This document shows, in pieces, positions 36,358 to 46,057 of a stretch of 64,000 nt of DNA. Positions within the stretch are counted from its first letter, which is position 1; each line of letters opens with the position of its first letter. The position numbers and the translations under genes are program-made. A model generated the notes under the pieces. The model saw nothing but the letters and a program-made list of their open reading frames with translations. It had not been told where the DNA came from and ran no database searches. The DNA is from Rhabdophis nuchalis (lineage: Eukaryota; Chordata; Lepidosauria; Squamata; Natricidae): contig CM077643.1 in NCBI GenBank assembly GCA_039707465.1, positions 68,185,105 through 68,249,104 of the forward strand, read 5' to 3'.

Positions 36358-36378
36358 TGTTTTTGTGCTAATAAATAA

Positions 36379-36403
36379 ATAAATAAGGAAGGAAGGAAGG
36401 AAA

Positions 36404-36456
<53 letters not shown>

Positions 36457-36457
36457 A
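36379..36457. repeat. (GGAA)n/(GAAA)n microsatellite
   Basis: A short GGAA run turns into about 15 GAAA units. The corresponding place in the neighbouring unit (36922-36928) is just 'AAGAAAGAC', so this is an expansion specific to this unit. Confidence 0.95.
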
Positions 36458-36504
36458 GACTAGCATAGATCTATTTCCAGCTATTTAGCTCTCATCAGCT
36501 AGCC
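36458..36504 (-). ncRNA. Hammerhead-ribozyme-like motif 2 (probably inactive)
   Basis: Minus strand, 47 nt. Stem I is GGCTAG/CTAGTC, the core is CTGATGA, stem II is AGCT-AAAT-AGCT, then GAA and stem III ATA-GATC-TAT. Three-strand folding is as in motif 1. The base at the cleavage position (17) is G and the first pair of stem II is G-G, both expected to block cleavage. A tRNA-like head lies directly 5'. Confidence 0.65.
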
Positions 36505-36735
36505 ATACCCTTACCGGGATTCGAACCTGGGAAGTATTACATGTGAGGCAGTTGTAATTGCCACTAGACCAGGGGTCCCCAACCTTTGCAACTTTAAGTC
36601 TGAAGGACTTCAGCTCCCAGAATTCTCCAGCCAGCAAAGCTGGCTAGAGAAGTCTGGGAGCTGTAGTCCTTCAGAATAAAAGTTGCAAAGGTTGGGGACC
36701 CCTGCACTAGACCACAGGATCTCCTCCTGATCAGT
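36505..36735 (-). other. tRNA-Glu-like head (pol III promoter boxes), split by a hAT MITE
   Basis: Read on the minus strand with the hAT removed: 'TGTGGTCTAGTGGCAATTAC', 'TGCCTCACATG', 'CCAGGTTCGAATCCCGGTAAGGG'. The A box (TGGTCTAGTGG) and B box (GGTTCGAATCC) match pol III consensus, and the layout and CTC-like anticodon position resemble tRNA-Glu. The acceptor and T-stem pairing is imperfect, so this is a SINE-type tRNA relic, not a gene. It runs directly into hammerhead motif 2. Confidence 0.65.
36570..36704. mobile_element. hAT MITE, 135 bp, with perfect 8-bp TSD
   Basis: Its termini are 'CAGGGGTCCCCAACCTTTGC' and the exact reverse complement at 36685-36704, and the whole element is nearly palindromic ('CTGAAGGACTTCAGCTCCCAGA...TCTGGGAGCTGTAGTCCTTCAG'). 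It is flanked by CACTAGAC at 36562-36569 and 36705-36712. The target lies within the A box of the tRNA-like head. Confidence 0.93.
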
Positions 36736-36927
36736 TAAGCCAGGGGAATAAGTATATATTTGTGTCACAACACCCAGGTAAGCCCCAAATAAGGGAGGGA
36801 ACAGAACTGCTTCCCTTTTCTGTCTTTCAGCTCACCATAGGAGACCATCCAGGCAGAAATCTATTTTTTCGCTGCCTTTGTTATATTTGTGATGCATTTT
36901 GGTGCTGATAAATAAATAAATAAGAAA

Positions 36928-36974
36928 GACTAATATAGATATATTTCAAGCTATTTAGCTCTCATCAGCTAGCC
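36928..36974 (-). ncRNA. Hammerhead-ribozyme-like motif 1
   Basis: Minus strand, 47 nt. Stem I 5' arm GGCTAG pairs with TTAGTC (with G-U pairs). The core is CTGATGA. Stem II GAGCT-AAAT-AGCTT closes with a G-U pair, followed by GAA. Stem III ATA-TATC-TAT has a 4-nt loop, then A at the cleavage position (UA, permitted), then stem I. All core nucleotides that I know for hammerheads are present. Hammerheads with very short stem III are known from Penelope-like elements, and this one sits at the end of such an element. Confidence 0.75.
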
Positions 36975-37019
36975 ATACCCTTACTAGCTTATGAGAGCTA
37001 AATAGCTTGAAATAGATCT
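36937..37019. repeat. 36-bp-arm palindrome at the Penelope element end
   Basis: Arms 36937-36972 and 36984-37019 are inverted copies of the hammerhead region with about 2 mismatches, separated by an 11-bp loop (CCATACCCTTA). The right arm has CTTATGA in place of CTGATGA. Confidence 0.9.
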
Positions 37020-38320
37020 CACTCGCCATCATCAGGCTTTGCTCTGTGTCTTCACAGCTGCCATTTTTCTATAAATCTTGGTGGGGGTGGTGGAGTGCTG
37101 GCTTTGTTGCTGTGAGTGGGTTGATTGGCTGTGCAGTTGTATCATGATTGGTAGATTGGTGCTGATTGGTACTATCTGTGTGTTCCTTGTTATTTAGTAT
37201 TTTAACGGCCTGTGTGGTGGGTGGGGCTCATCTGGTGGCCAATGCTGGTTTTCAGATGTCTGGTAGGCAGGAGGTGTCATCACATTTGTTGATGTTGTGG
37301 GGTTGTTTCTCTATTTCAATGGCTTCCCTGATTATTCTCCTATTGAGCTGTTCAGTTCTGGAAATTAATTTGGTTCTTTCAAAGTCAATTTCATGTCCTA
37401 TAGCTGTAAAGTGCTGGTAGAGGGATAAGGTTGTAAGTTGCTTTTTACTGCATCTTTATGTTTTGCGATGTGTGCATTTATTCTCCTATTAGTTTGTCCT
37501 ATGTAAGTTGCAGGGCAGATTTCGCATGGTATTTTGTAGACTCCTTGATTTTCTAGCTGGATCTTGTCTTTGGGGTTTCTTAGGCTGTTGGCTATTCTTT
37601 GGTCAGTGTTGAAGGCTGTATTGATATTGTGCTTGTGGAGAATTTTGCTGATTTTGTCTGTGGTTCCTTTGATGTAAGGGAAGAAGGTGATAAATGTCCT
37701 GTTCTGTGTCTCGGTTCTTGGGGGTGTCTCTTTTTGGATTAGGTTGGTAATTGTTTTTCTTTGGAATCCGTTGGAGATTAATACGTTTGTGAGACTGTGT
37801 AATTTAGTTTTCAGATGGTCTTTGTCAGCTAGGCATTTGGTTCTGGAGATGAGGGTCTTGGCTACAGAGTTGATCTGTGCAGGATGGTGATGGGATTGTG
37901 GATTTAGATAATGGTTGGTGTGTGTTTTTTCCTGGTAGGTGGTGTGTCCTAGGGAGCCATTGGGTTTTTTGTAGATTAGGACATCTAGAAAGGGAAGTTG
38001 GTTATTAGCTTCCATTTCCATGGTGAATTCAGGTCCTGGATGTGCTTAGGGCGGTTGTATTTGTTCTGGATAGCTGTCAAGGTTTCTTTTATAAGCACTT
38101 GGGTGAAGAGGGATATGATATCAAAGCTCACAAGTAGGTCGCTGGGTTGTAGGTTTTGTTTCATTATAGTTTCTAATGGAGTGAGTTTTGTATGTGTTGT
38201 AGGTGAAGGATTCTGCGTAGGTTTGTAGTTGTTTGGCAAGGAATTTGGCAAGATTCTGTAGAGGTGAGTCTATGGAGCTGACTATGGGTCTGAGTGGTGT
38301 TTCTTCTTTGTGTATCTTTG
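37020..38320 (-). pseudogene. Penelope-like element: RT fragment plus GIY-YIG endonuclease (broken)
   Basis: Penelope-like retroelements encode an RT related to telomerase and usually a C-terminal GIY-YIG nuclease. Read on the minus strand from 38320, the N-terminal RT has '[16 protein letters not shown]' and then '[14 protein letters not shown]'. Near 38033 the sequence jumps to 'FTMEMEANNQLPFLDVLIYKK', so the RT catalytic core with its YxDD is deleted. 'SLGHTTYQEKTHTNHYLNP' and 'SVAKTLISRTKCL' follow, then the GIY-YIG domain 'GVYKIPCEICPATYIGQTNRRINAHIAKHK' (about 37470-37560). A frameshift near 37420 puts the last part ('GHEIDFERTKLISRTEQLNRRIIREAIEI') in another frame, ending near 37250. 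The 3' side continues into the hammerhead units. The element is dead but well recognisable. Confidence 0.85.
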
Positions 38321-38475
38321 GAAGTGGTTTCCCATTGCCTGATTCTTCCTAGGGCGAAGAGAAAGCGACTAGTCCAAGGTCACCCAGTTGGTCTACACCC
38401 AAAACAGGACTAGAACTCATACTGTAGTCACTAGTTTCTGGCATGGTGTTTTAACCAATACAAAAAACCTGGATC
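38315..38475 (-). mobile_element. Sauria-type tRNA SINE with BovB-like tail
   Basis: Minus strand: a tRNA-like head with a B-box-like 'ATGAGTTCTAGTCCTG', the body 'CAACTGGGTGACCTTGGACTAGTCGCT', and a tail 'AGGCAATGGGAAACCACTTCC' like the BovB 3' end. The last 8 bp (CACTTCC) are shared with the Penelope-like sequence that begins here. Confidence 0.7.
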
Positions 38476-41400
38476 TACCAGTTATTTTTATATTCATTCT
38501 CTTCTGTTTGGTTTTTACTTAGAAAAATGTGTGAACCAAAGGCTTACCCATGATTATTGGTACTTGGACCTTACAGAAGGCACCTGGTTATGCTAACCAT
38601 GTTCTTTTTTCTTCTATGTATCAACAATAATATTTAGAAGGCAACACAGTTCAGTAAAATAGTATATTCCTAGTCTGCCTAACTGTAACCTTTTCATGAA
38701 TTACCATCTTTTCTATCAGACCCTTCCCGCTTAGCATTAGAAATAAGGAGACCTCTTAAAATATTTTCCTGAGGGAACCGTTCTGGTTTAGGATTGTGTG
38801 CTAAAAATCATTATCTTTTATTGCTTTTCAGGATAAAATGGAACTAAAATGAAGCTATAGAATGTTGATAAAACTTCAGCCAACAATTAAAAAAAGAACT
38901 GTATGAATTTCTTTCCCCATTGGAGGATGTCTTGATCTCATATTGGTGCTCTTTGCACACCTCTTGTTGCTGTGGAGCTTCTGAACATTTCAGAAAGCTA
39001 AGCAGATTAATCCTGTAAGCAAAATATCTCAGGTTCTATCCCAGAAGAAAGACTGGAACAAAAATTTATCACCATTATCTTCAGTGTTGTAGGATGAGGT
39101 GGTTTCCTACCAGCAGGAATTTCTGGATTGCTATACTGCCTGTTTCTGGGATTACCCCTTTTTCTATAAGCAAAGTTGATGTGGAGTTGTGGCTTCCTCC
39201 CCAGCCTGCTTTTTACTAAAGAAGAGAAGAGCGGTTGTTTTTTTCTTCACAATGAAAAGAACTCGGATGGGACTTAAATTTGATCCACTCTTCCACAGGC
39301 AGAGGAAGAAGAAACTATTTGGAGGAATTTCACAATAGTGAACACACCTACCCACCCCCACACACCAAGAATTGACCCAATGTTCAATACTTGACCCAAT
39401 GACCCAATGATCTATCTAAAAGAATCTGTTTGTCTCATCAGTGCTCAATCATTTAAATGGGTTATTAAAAAAGCCCAATGTATCTTTATATTTTTATTAT
39501 GTGCAATAGTTCTGATTATAGTAATACTCCAAGTTTCTTCCTGATTGCTTAATCCAGAAATCACTTCTCAATAGATGAGGACAACAACAACGACAACAGC
39601 AGCAATGACAACGACAACAAAAAAGCAATAAATTAACATGAAGGGAATCATTCTCCAGATCAGTATTTTGGAAGCATGTCTACAATAGTCAAGCAATCAA
39701 TTCAGTAAACAGAAACAAAATTTAGCTCTTTATTCTTCCTAAGCAAGAAGAAGGATAGTGCAATATTAGATGTTGGGAGATTCACAAAATGCTTAGCTAC
39801 ATGAATAAAGATTATAACACTTTCTTACTGATTTTTTCCAGGAAGTAAAAAAAAACACCTTTCTATTTGTTAATCTGGTCCAATGTACCTTTTGAAAACT
39901 GGTCTGAATAAATGAATGAATGAATGAATGAATGAAACATCGTATTTGTGCTTTTTTCCAAAATGTAATAAAATATTGTTGTAATATTATTAGTAGCCAA
40001 ACATGACTGCATACCTTTATACTTCTTAGACACATTTGATCATGAAGGCTCTCCTTTGAAACAAAGCATTATAATACCTGCATATTTAAAACATGACTCA
40101 TTTAATAATGCATGAATAATATAAAATAACATATTTGTGAAAACAGTAAAGAAAGGGAGCCAAGAATTTTAAAAAGCTGCTTTAAATATTAATTAGATCA
40201 GAATTAAGGCTTTCATGGTGCACATTTTCCAACTTAACTTGTGAAAAGTGCTACCAATTAACCAACTTAAAATGCCCTGCTGAGATTCATAATGCAGGCT
40301 GTTATTCCCCCTTTTTTTCCACTTTCCCAAAGTGGAGCAGTGAGGACTGCCAGAATTATTCGCCTTTCCAAAGGAAGAGACAGGTATATCATCATGATTT
40401 TCTTGTCACGTTCATCAGATTTAGTTAGTCATCATATGCGGATAATGGAACTCAGAAAAAATAACTGGAAAATGTTGGGTGAAATAAGTCAAGCTTATTG
40501 TACATAATGTTTATTTGCTACAGTGCAGTGAATCTGTCAGACAAACTGGTCTTGATTATTGAGTGATTATCTAAATAACATCATCTTTTCCCACTGACAT
40601 TTGGAGTAGTATGGATCAAGTATAGATCTTTAACAAAAGAGTATGATTTATGTCATAGCACTAGGCCTGAAATTTGATAAAATTGGTTTACCCATTATCA
40701 GAACAGGTACTTACCTATGTTGAAGCAATCTAATCCAAGGAATATCCCTGAAGTTTCCCACCTTAACATAAAAATTCTTAATGTAAAAGCTAGGTTACTG
40801 AGTCTCCTCCCCCCTCTCAAAAAAAGGGGGAATTATTGATAAAGACTATAGAAAAACAGCAAAAGGTCTTTGGATCTCATTATATTATGTAAGAATGCCA
40901 TCTTTAGAATCATTTGCTATATAATATTTTCTGAATGGGTGGGAGAAGTTATAGTGATCTCAATGTTCTGACTCAGGTGCTGAGTTTGAGCATAAAATAT
41001 TATGAGAAAGATAATTTTTACACATTGTGCTCTTAATTCTCTACCAACTCTGGTAACTTTGAGAAGAAAACATTTGGGAAGTAATAAAATAAAATACACA
41101 ATTTTCCATAGACTCATCCTGATTTAACACTGCAGCCATAATAGAATGCAGTTCAGGATGACTTAAGGTTATTGTTATCATCAACTAACTTATACCAGAT
41201 TTGGAATTTTATTTTGCTGCTTGTTGTTTGGTTTGAATGAAAGAATGGATATTGAAGATACCAAGAAACTTTTAGTTGGAAGGTTTGAATGGCATGGAAA
41301 CTTATGATATAGTTAAAATTAGTATGGATTTTACAAATCATTTTATCAGACATGCCATATTGATAATATGGGATAGGTATAGACCCAGATTGTGCCTTTT

Positions 41401-41707
41401 ATGGATTGCAGCACAAGAAGCATAACATAGATAAGAACTGGCAGAGATAATTGGTTGAGGTACTGGGATTTGTTGACAAACTATCAAGGGAAATTGAAAA
41501 TCAAATTGAGAAAACAATTAATAGTAGAAAAATATAGTTGTCAATATTTGTCCCATTTATAGTTATCTGAAAGACTTAAAATAAATAAAAAGACTTACAG
41601 CATGGAACAAACTAAATTGAAATGCAATTTTGTACTGATGATGAATACATATTTATAAAAATGTATCAATTTTATTGAAATTTAACTTAGAGGAAGAGTG
41701 TATTAAA
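38476..41707. other. No gene; (CAA)n at about 39583-39622 and (AATG)n at 39906-39936
   Basis: Two short microsatellites are the only features recognised in these 3.2 kb. Confidence 0.45.
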
Positions 41708-41835
41708 TAGCAATAGCACTTAGACTTATATACTGCTCTACAGTGCTCTGAGCAGTTTACATAGTCAGCATATTTTCCCCAACAATTTTACTGACCTCAG
41801 AAGGATGCAAGACTGAGTCAACCTTGATTTAAACC
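41708..41835 (-). mobile_element. tRNA-derived SINE, 3' half
   Basis: Minus strand: 'GTTGACTCAGTCTTGCATCC', 'TAAACTGCTCAGAGCACTGTAG', 'GCAGTATATAAGTCTAAGTG' and a CTATTG tail. This is the same family as the head seen at 33366-33486. Confidence 0.75.
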
Positions 41836-44286
41836 ACACATCTCTGCATTGGCTTGTGGCTAACATATGTTCATTGTCTGCACCGTCCACATGCAAATTA
41901 GCTTCTGCTTTTAACAGTTTATAATATATTTCTAAAGGACCTTCCAGTATGATATAAAATGGATACAAGCTGCCTTCATAACACATGCAATAAATATGGA
42001 CAATTTAGCATGTCTTTCCCTTTTTTAAAAACCTAACTGGAAAAAAAAAGGAGAAAGCATACTGAACTTTATCTTCAATGAAGAAAATGTCCCTAATTGA
42101 CTTTGGGCCTTGTAAATATCAAAATTAAGCTCTGCGTTTGTATCTGTGAATATATTTTCAAATCCCATTAGGATACTAGAGGCTTAATGAGAAAATGGGG
42201 ATGATTAAAAGGTGAGACATTTTAAACAGTGGTCTCTTTACGCTAACCACTTAGTTTTTAGTTTGTACTTTTCCTTTCCTTTTCTTTCTTAATTACAAAA
42301 GATCTATTGTTCATCATCCAGATGCCATTTAATCTAAGAGCAAAACCAAATCCATCTTTTGAAAGATACTGGAATAGAATATTTTCTGCAGGCAAAGGTT
42401 AGTATATACAAGAAAGGCATAATGAAGAGGGCATAAAAGCATTTTCAAAACTACAATTATGGAAAGGATTTCACACTATTTGAACAATTGTATGCTAATG
42501 CTATATTTAATCCACTAATGCTCCCATAGACAGAGACTAACCTATTTTAGACATGGTTAACCAAACAGGATAATTCCATTAGGAATTAGGAATTAGGAAA
42601 CAGGATTCCATTCCCTGTATAAATGCTTGTAAAATTATGTCCGTGGTTATCTTGCACATAATCAAATACTACCTTCTTTCATCCTTTGCACCATATACCA
42701 TCCTCCTCCTTTCTAGCTGAGGTGGATAAGATGTGAAGGAATATTTTTTTCTCTCTCCCAAGGATAGCACAGCCTGCTGAGACAGGTAAGATGTGGATAT
42801 TAAAAGCTAGCAAAATGTCCATCATTATGATGGATTGTGTGTGCAGAGAGACTTTAATATTGCAAGGATCCCTGGGGGCCATAGTACATCTCTTTTGTGC
42901 AAAGAAACATCATACTTCTCAGCAGGTTCTGTATCAGAGACCCGGTGTGGAGTAGGTGGTAGTGTGTCTGATGGGGAGACCTAGATCCACATTTCCAGTG
43001 ATCAATAAAGCTCATTTGGAACGAACTGTTCTCTGTCATTCTAATTATCAAAACATTTGTTGAGGTGAGGATTAAAAGAAGACAGATCGAGCCTGAAGAC
43101 CTTCTGGGCTCTATTTAGAATTATCTCTTGTAGTGAACCAATGAACTGCAGGCTGAAATTTCTTAAGGAAGTTCTGGATTAATTCCACCTACCAGGATTG
43201 CCGTGTGATAGGAAAGATCAGTAATATAAAAAGGCTTAATATTCTTGTAGAGGCTTTCTCAAGTATTGTGGTCTTCCTGAAGTCTTTATTCTGATTTTTG
43301 GGTTGTATCTTGATTCTGTTTCTTAATTTGGAGGATTCACATATCATATGATGCTTTAGCACTAACTGGCTAGCTTTTTTCAGCGTTGCTCCTACCCAGT
43401 TACCCTCTGATTATGATTTATAATCAAGACATCATACTGAGTTTCCCTCAGAAATGCTGGAATAAAGATATGAAGTGCTGTTTCTTTTCTGCATTAGTGT
43501 CTCTGAAAAGTTTTCCTACATCCATGCTATGGTAGTAATAGATTTTTGCACTGGGAAGCAGTTTCAATCAGATTGTCTTCAAAATCCCATCTCATTCTTA
43601 CATTTTTAGTGAACTTTTTATGTTATTCTCATTTCTAGAACTTGGGAAATTGAAAATAATTGATATCATAACATCTCTCTTGTGTCTCTCACTGTTGGCA
43701 AAGCCCAGTTAAATGTCTCCTAAGGAGAAACCCCCCAAACATTTTCCCAGAATAGATTTGAATTTCTCCAGTAAATAATTAGGGAATTTAATAAAGTTTT
43801 TCTCAAACCAGGTTTCTCTAGAAGACTTTTGCAAAACTTCAAAAGGGCACTTGGAATAGATGCTTCATCACAGCACTATATTGAAACCGATTTGCAAATT
43901 GAATCAGATAAGTGCTTTCCTTTGAAAGTTCATATCTTCTGCTTCTGGGTTTGTTACAGACAATATACAACTCTTCAGTGCCATAGATGAAGAATGCTGG
44001 AGGGGAGGTTGAGTGATGGGATAGAAACTCTGACAGTGATATGAGCTAATGAGATTTATTACCTTATTAAACTCTATGCCCACCAGAGATCTTTTGAGGT
44101 AGGACACTGTCATTGCTCTGGGCAGTATTCACTTTCTCCAGTTTTAGTTTCTTTAATGTGGCCAGCCAGAAGGCTTAACTTTGCTGTCTGTTATGCCAAT
44201 GAAATGGTAGTACTGAGGTTCAGCTCAGTTGTAGGAGCAAAAGTCTGATCAGTCCAAGAAGCACTTGCAATTTTTCCACAACTCCT
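41836..44286. other. No recognised feature
   Basis: Only short frames of no known family. Confidence 0.4.
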
Positions 44287-44612
44287 TTCAATATTTGAGG
44301 GGCTGCCACAAAGAAGAGGAAGCCTATTCTCCAAAGCACCAGAAGGCAGGAGAAGAAACAATGGATGGAAACCAATCAAGGAGACAGCCAACCTAGGACT
44401 AAGGAGCACTTTCATGAGTGAGAACAATCAATCAGTGGAACATCTTGTCTTCAGAAGGCAAGCAGTGATGGGGAATGCTCCATCACTGGAGGCTTTTAAG
44501 AAGAGATTGGACAGCCATTTATCCAGAATGTTTTAGGGTTTCCTGCTTAAGCAGGGGATTGGACTAGAAGACCTCCAAGGTGCCTTCCAACACTGTTATT
44601 CTGCTCTCTTCT
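44287..44612 (+). mobile_element. CR1 LINE 3' end (5' truncated)
   Basis: 'TTTGAGGGGCTGCCACAAAGAAGAGG', 'CAATGGATGGAAACCAATCAAGGAG' and 'TCAGTGGAACATCTTG' lead to the CR1 terminus 'GGGGATTGGACTAGAAGACCTCCAAGG' and 'TTATTCTGCTC'. A small hairpin (AGTGATGGGG...CCATCACTGG) lies at about 44466. Confidence 0.82.
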
Positions 44613-45750
44613 GATTCAAACATTACTTTTTATTCGTGTACACTGCTAATTCTAGTGATGGAGGCAGGCAACAAAATTCCTCAGTAGATACTTCTCAAGC
44701 AGCTCTGCCATCTCCATTTTTGTCCTATTCTGCCAAAACATAAGGCAGCAACCATGTTTTAATGCTTCTATTAGATGGATATTATTTTAACTCTGATTTT
44801 CAAGTGTCAAAACTTGGTTTGTCCTTGAATTTCAAATCTCACATTTGAAGCATAGTATGCTTCTCTCAACATTCAGAATGAATTCACACACAACTTTTTT
44901 GTGGCTCTAAACAGAGATAGGTTAACTATCTCTGATGTCCCAATGTATGCAAATGTATCTCCTGTATATGCATATACAGTATGAAGAAAAATATATATAA
45001 TTTTTGCAACTATGTTTTATAAAAATATAACTCTAAAAAAAGAAAAAAGGACTATCTTTTTTCAACCCTTACAACAGACTGGGATCTGATCTATTCCACA
45101 GTCATGTTGTTCTCATCTGTCAGTTCTTGTCTACTACCAGAAGCAACAGGAACTAAAAAGAAAACAGCCAACAGCTTTTCCCTATATTGAGCTAAGCCAT
45201 AAGAAGTGAACAATTTCCTCTTGAGAAAGAACACAGATGTTGAATTCTCAGAAGTTAGAAAGGTGTTCTTGGTGATTTTTTTTTCCTTGCATCAATTGCC
45301 CTAGCTGTTTTTATCACATATTTTATTCATTTTCTAATCTTCAAATTAATCACCTAGCAATCAGGCAGGAACTAAACAAAAGGGAATAAATTAAGACCCT
45401 TTCAAATTATTGTTACTGAACAAAATTCCCTTCCATTTTTAAGTGGTTCGTTTAACTTTATTTTTCTTACTATTTCACATGTTACTGTATTTTCAGATTG
45501 CACTGGGGAAGGCCTCAAAGAATACTGTCTGGTAATTTGTCTCAGGTCTGATAATTTCTTTTTGAAGGCTTTCTCCACACTGCAAGTGGCCCATTGATCA
45601 TCTGCTTTAATTCTGCCACAAATAGGAAACAGTCAGCTAACTAAATGTTGAAAGCATCAGACTCAAATAGGGATATTAAGTAAGAGATATTAGAAACATG
45701 TATGTTTAAAGGCATACTTATTTGTACAATCTCTTTACAAAGAGTAGAAA
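44613..45750. other. No recognised feature
   Basis: I see nothing to annotate. Confidence 0.4.
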
Positions 45751-45859
45751 CTAGCTGGATACCCATCCTTCGCAACGAAACTACGTGATCAGGCAATGCA
45801 GGAGAGATCCAGTTCACTCTGGTTCAATCTATTGGCTCAGTGGTGGTTGGCGATTGAAA
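45751..45859 (-). mobile_element. Non-autonomous Helitron A, 3' part (split by L2 and L1)
   Basis: On the minus strand it ends '...GAAGGATGGGTATCCAGCTAG' followed by T, the CTRR-T end of Helitrons. The sequence matches Helitron B (51591-51700) until the L2 insertion at 45860, and it resumes at 50499. Confidence 0.65.
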
Positions 45860-46057
45860 TCAATCAATCAATCAATAATTTAATTTGTTGACCGCTCCCT
45901 CTCCCCAAAGGGACTCGGAGCGGTGCACAGGGCAAATAAAACAATAAATACACATACACATAATAAAAACAAATTAAATATATCCCTGCGCTAAAAATTA
46001 CCAATTAAAATACTAAAATCCCTATCTAAAATTATTAACAATCCCATAGACGAGAGA

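Noticed and set aside
36505..36735. A functional tRNA-Glu gene
   Set aside because: It is interrupted by a MITE, the stems are imperfect, and the sequence runs into a repeat. It is a SINE-type relic.
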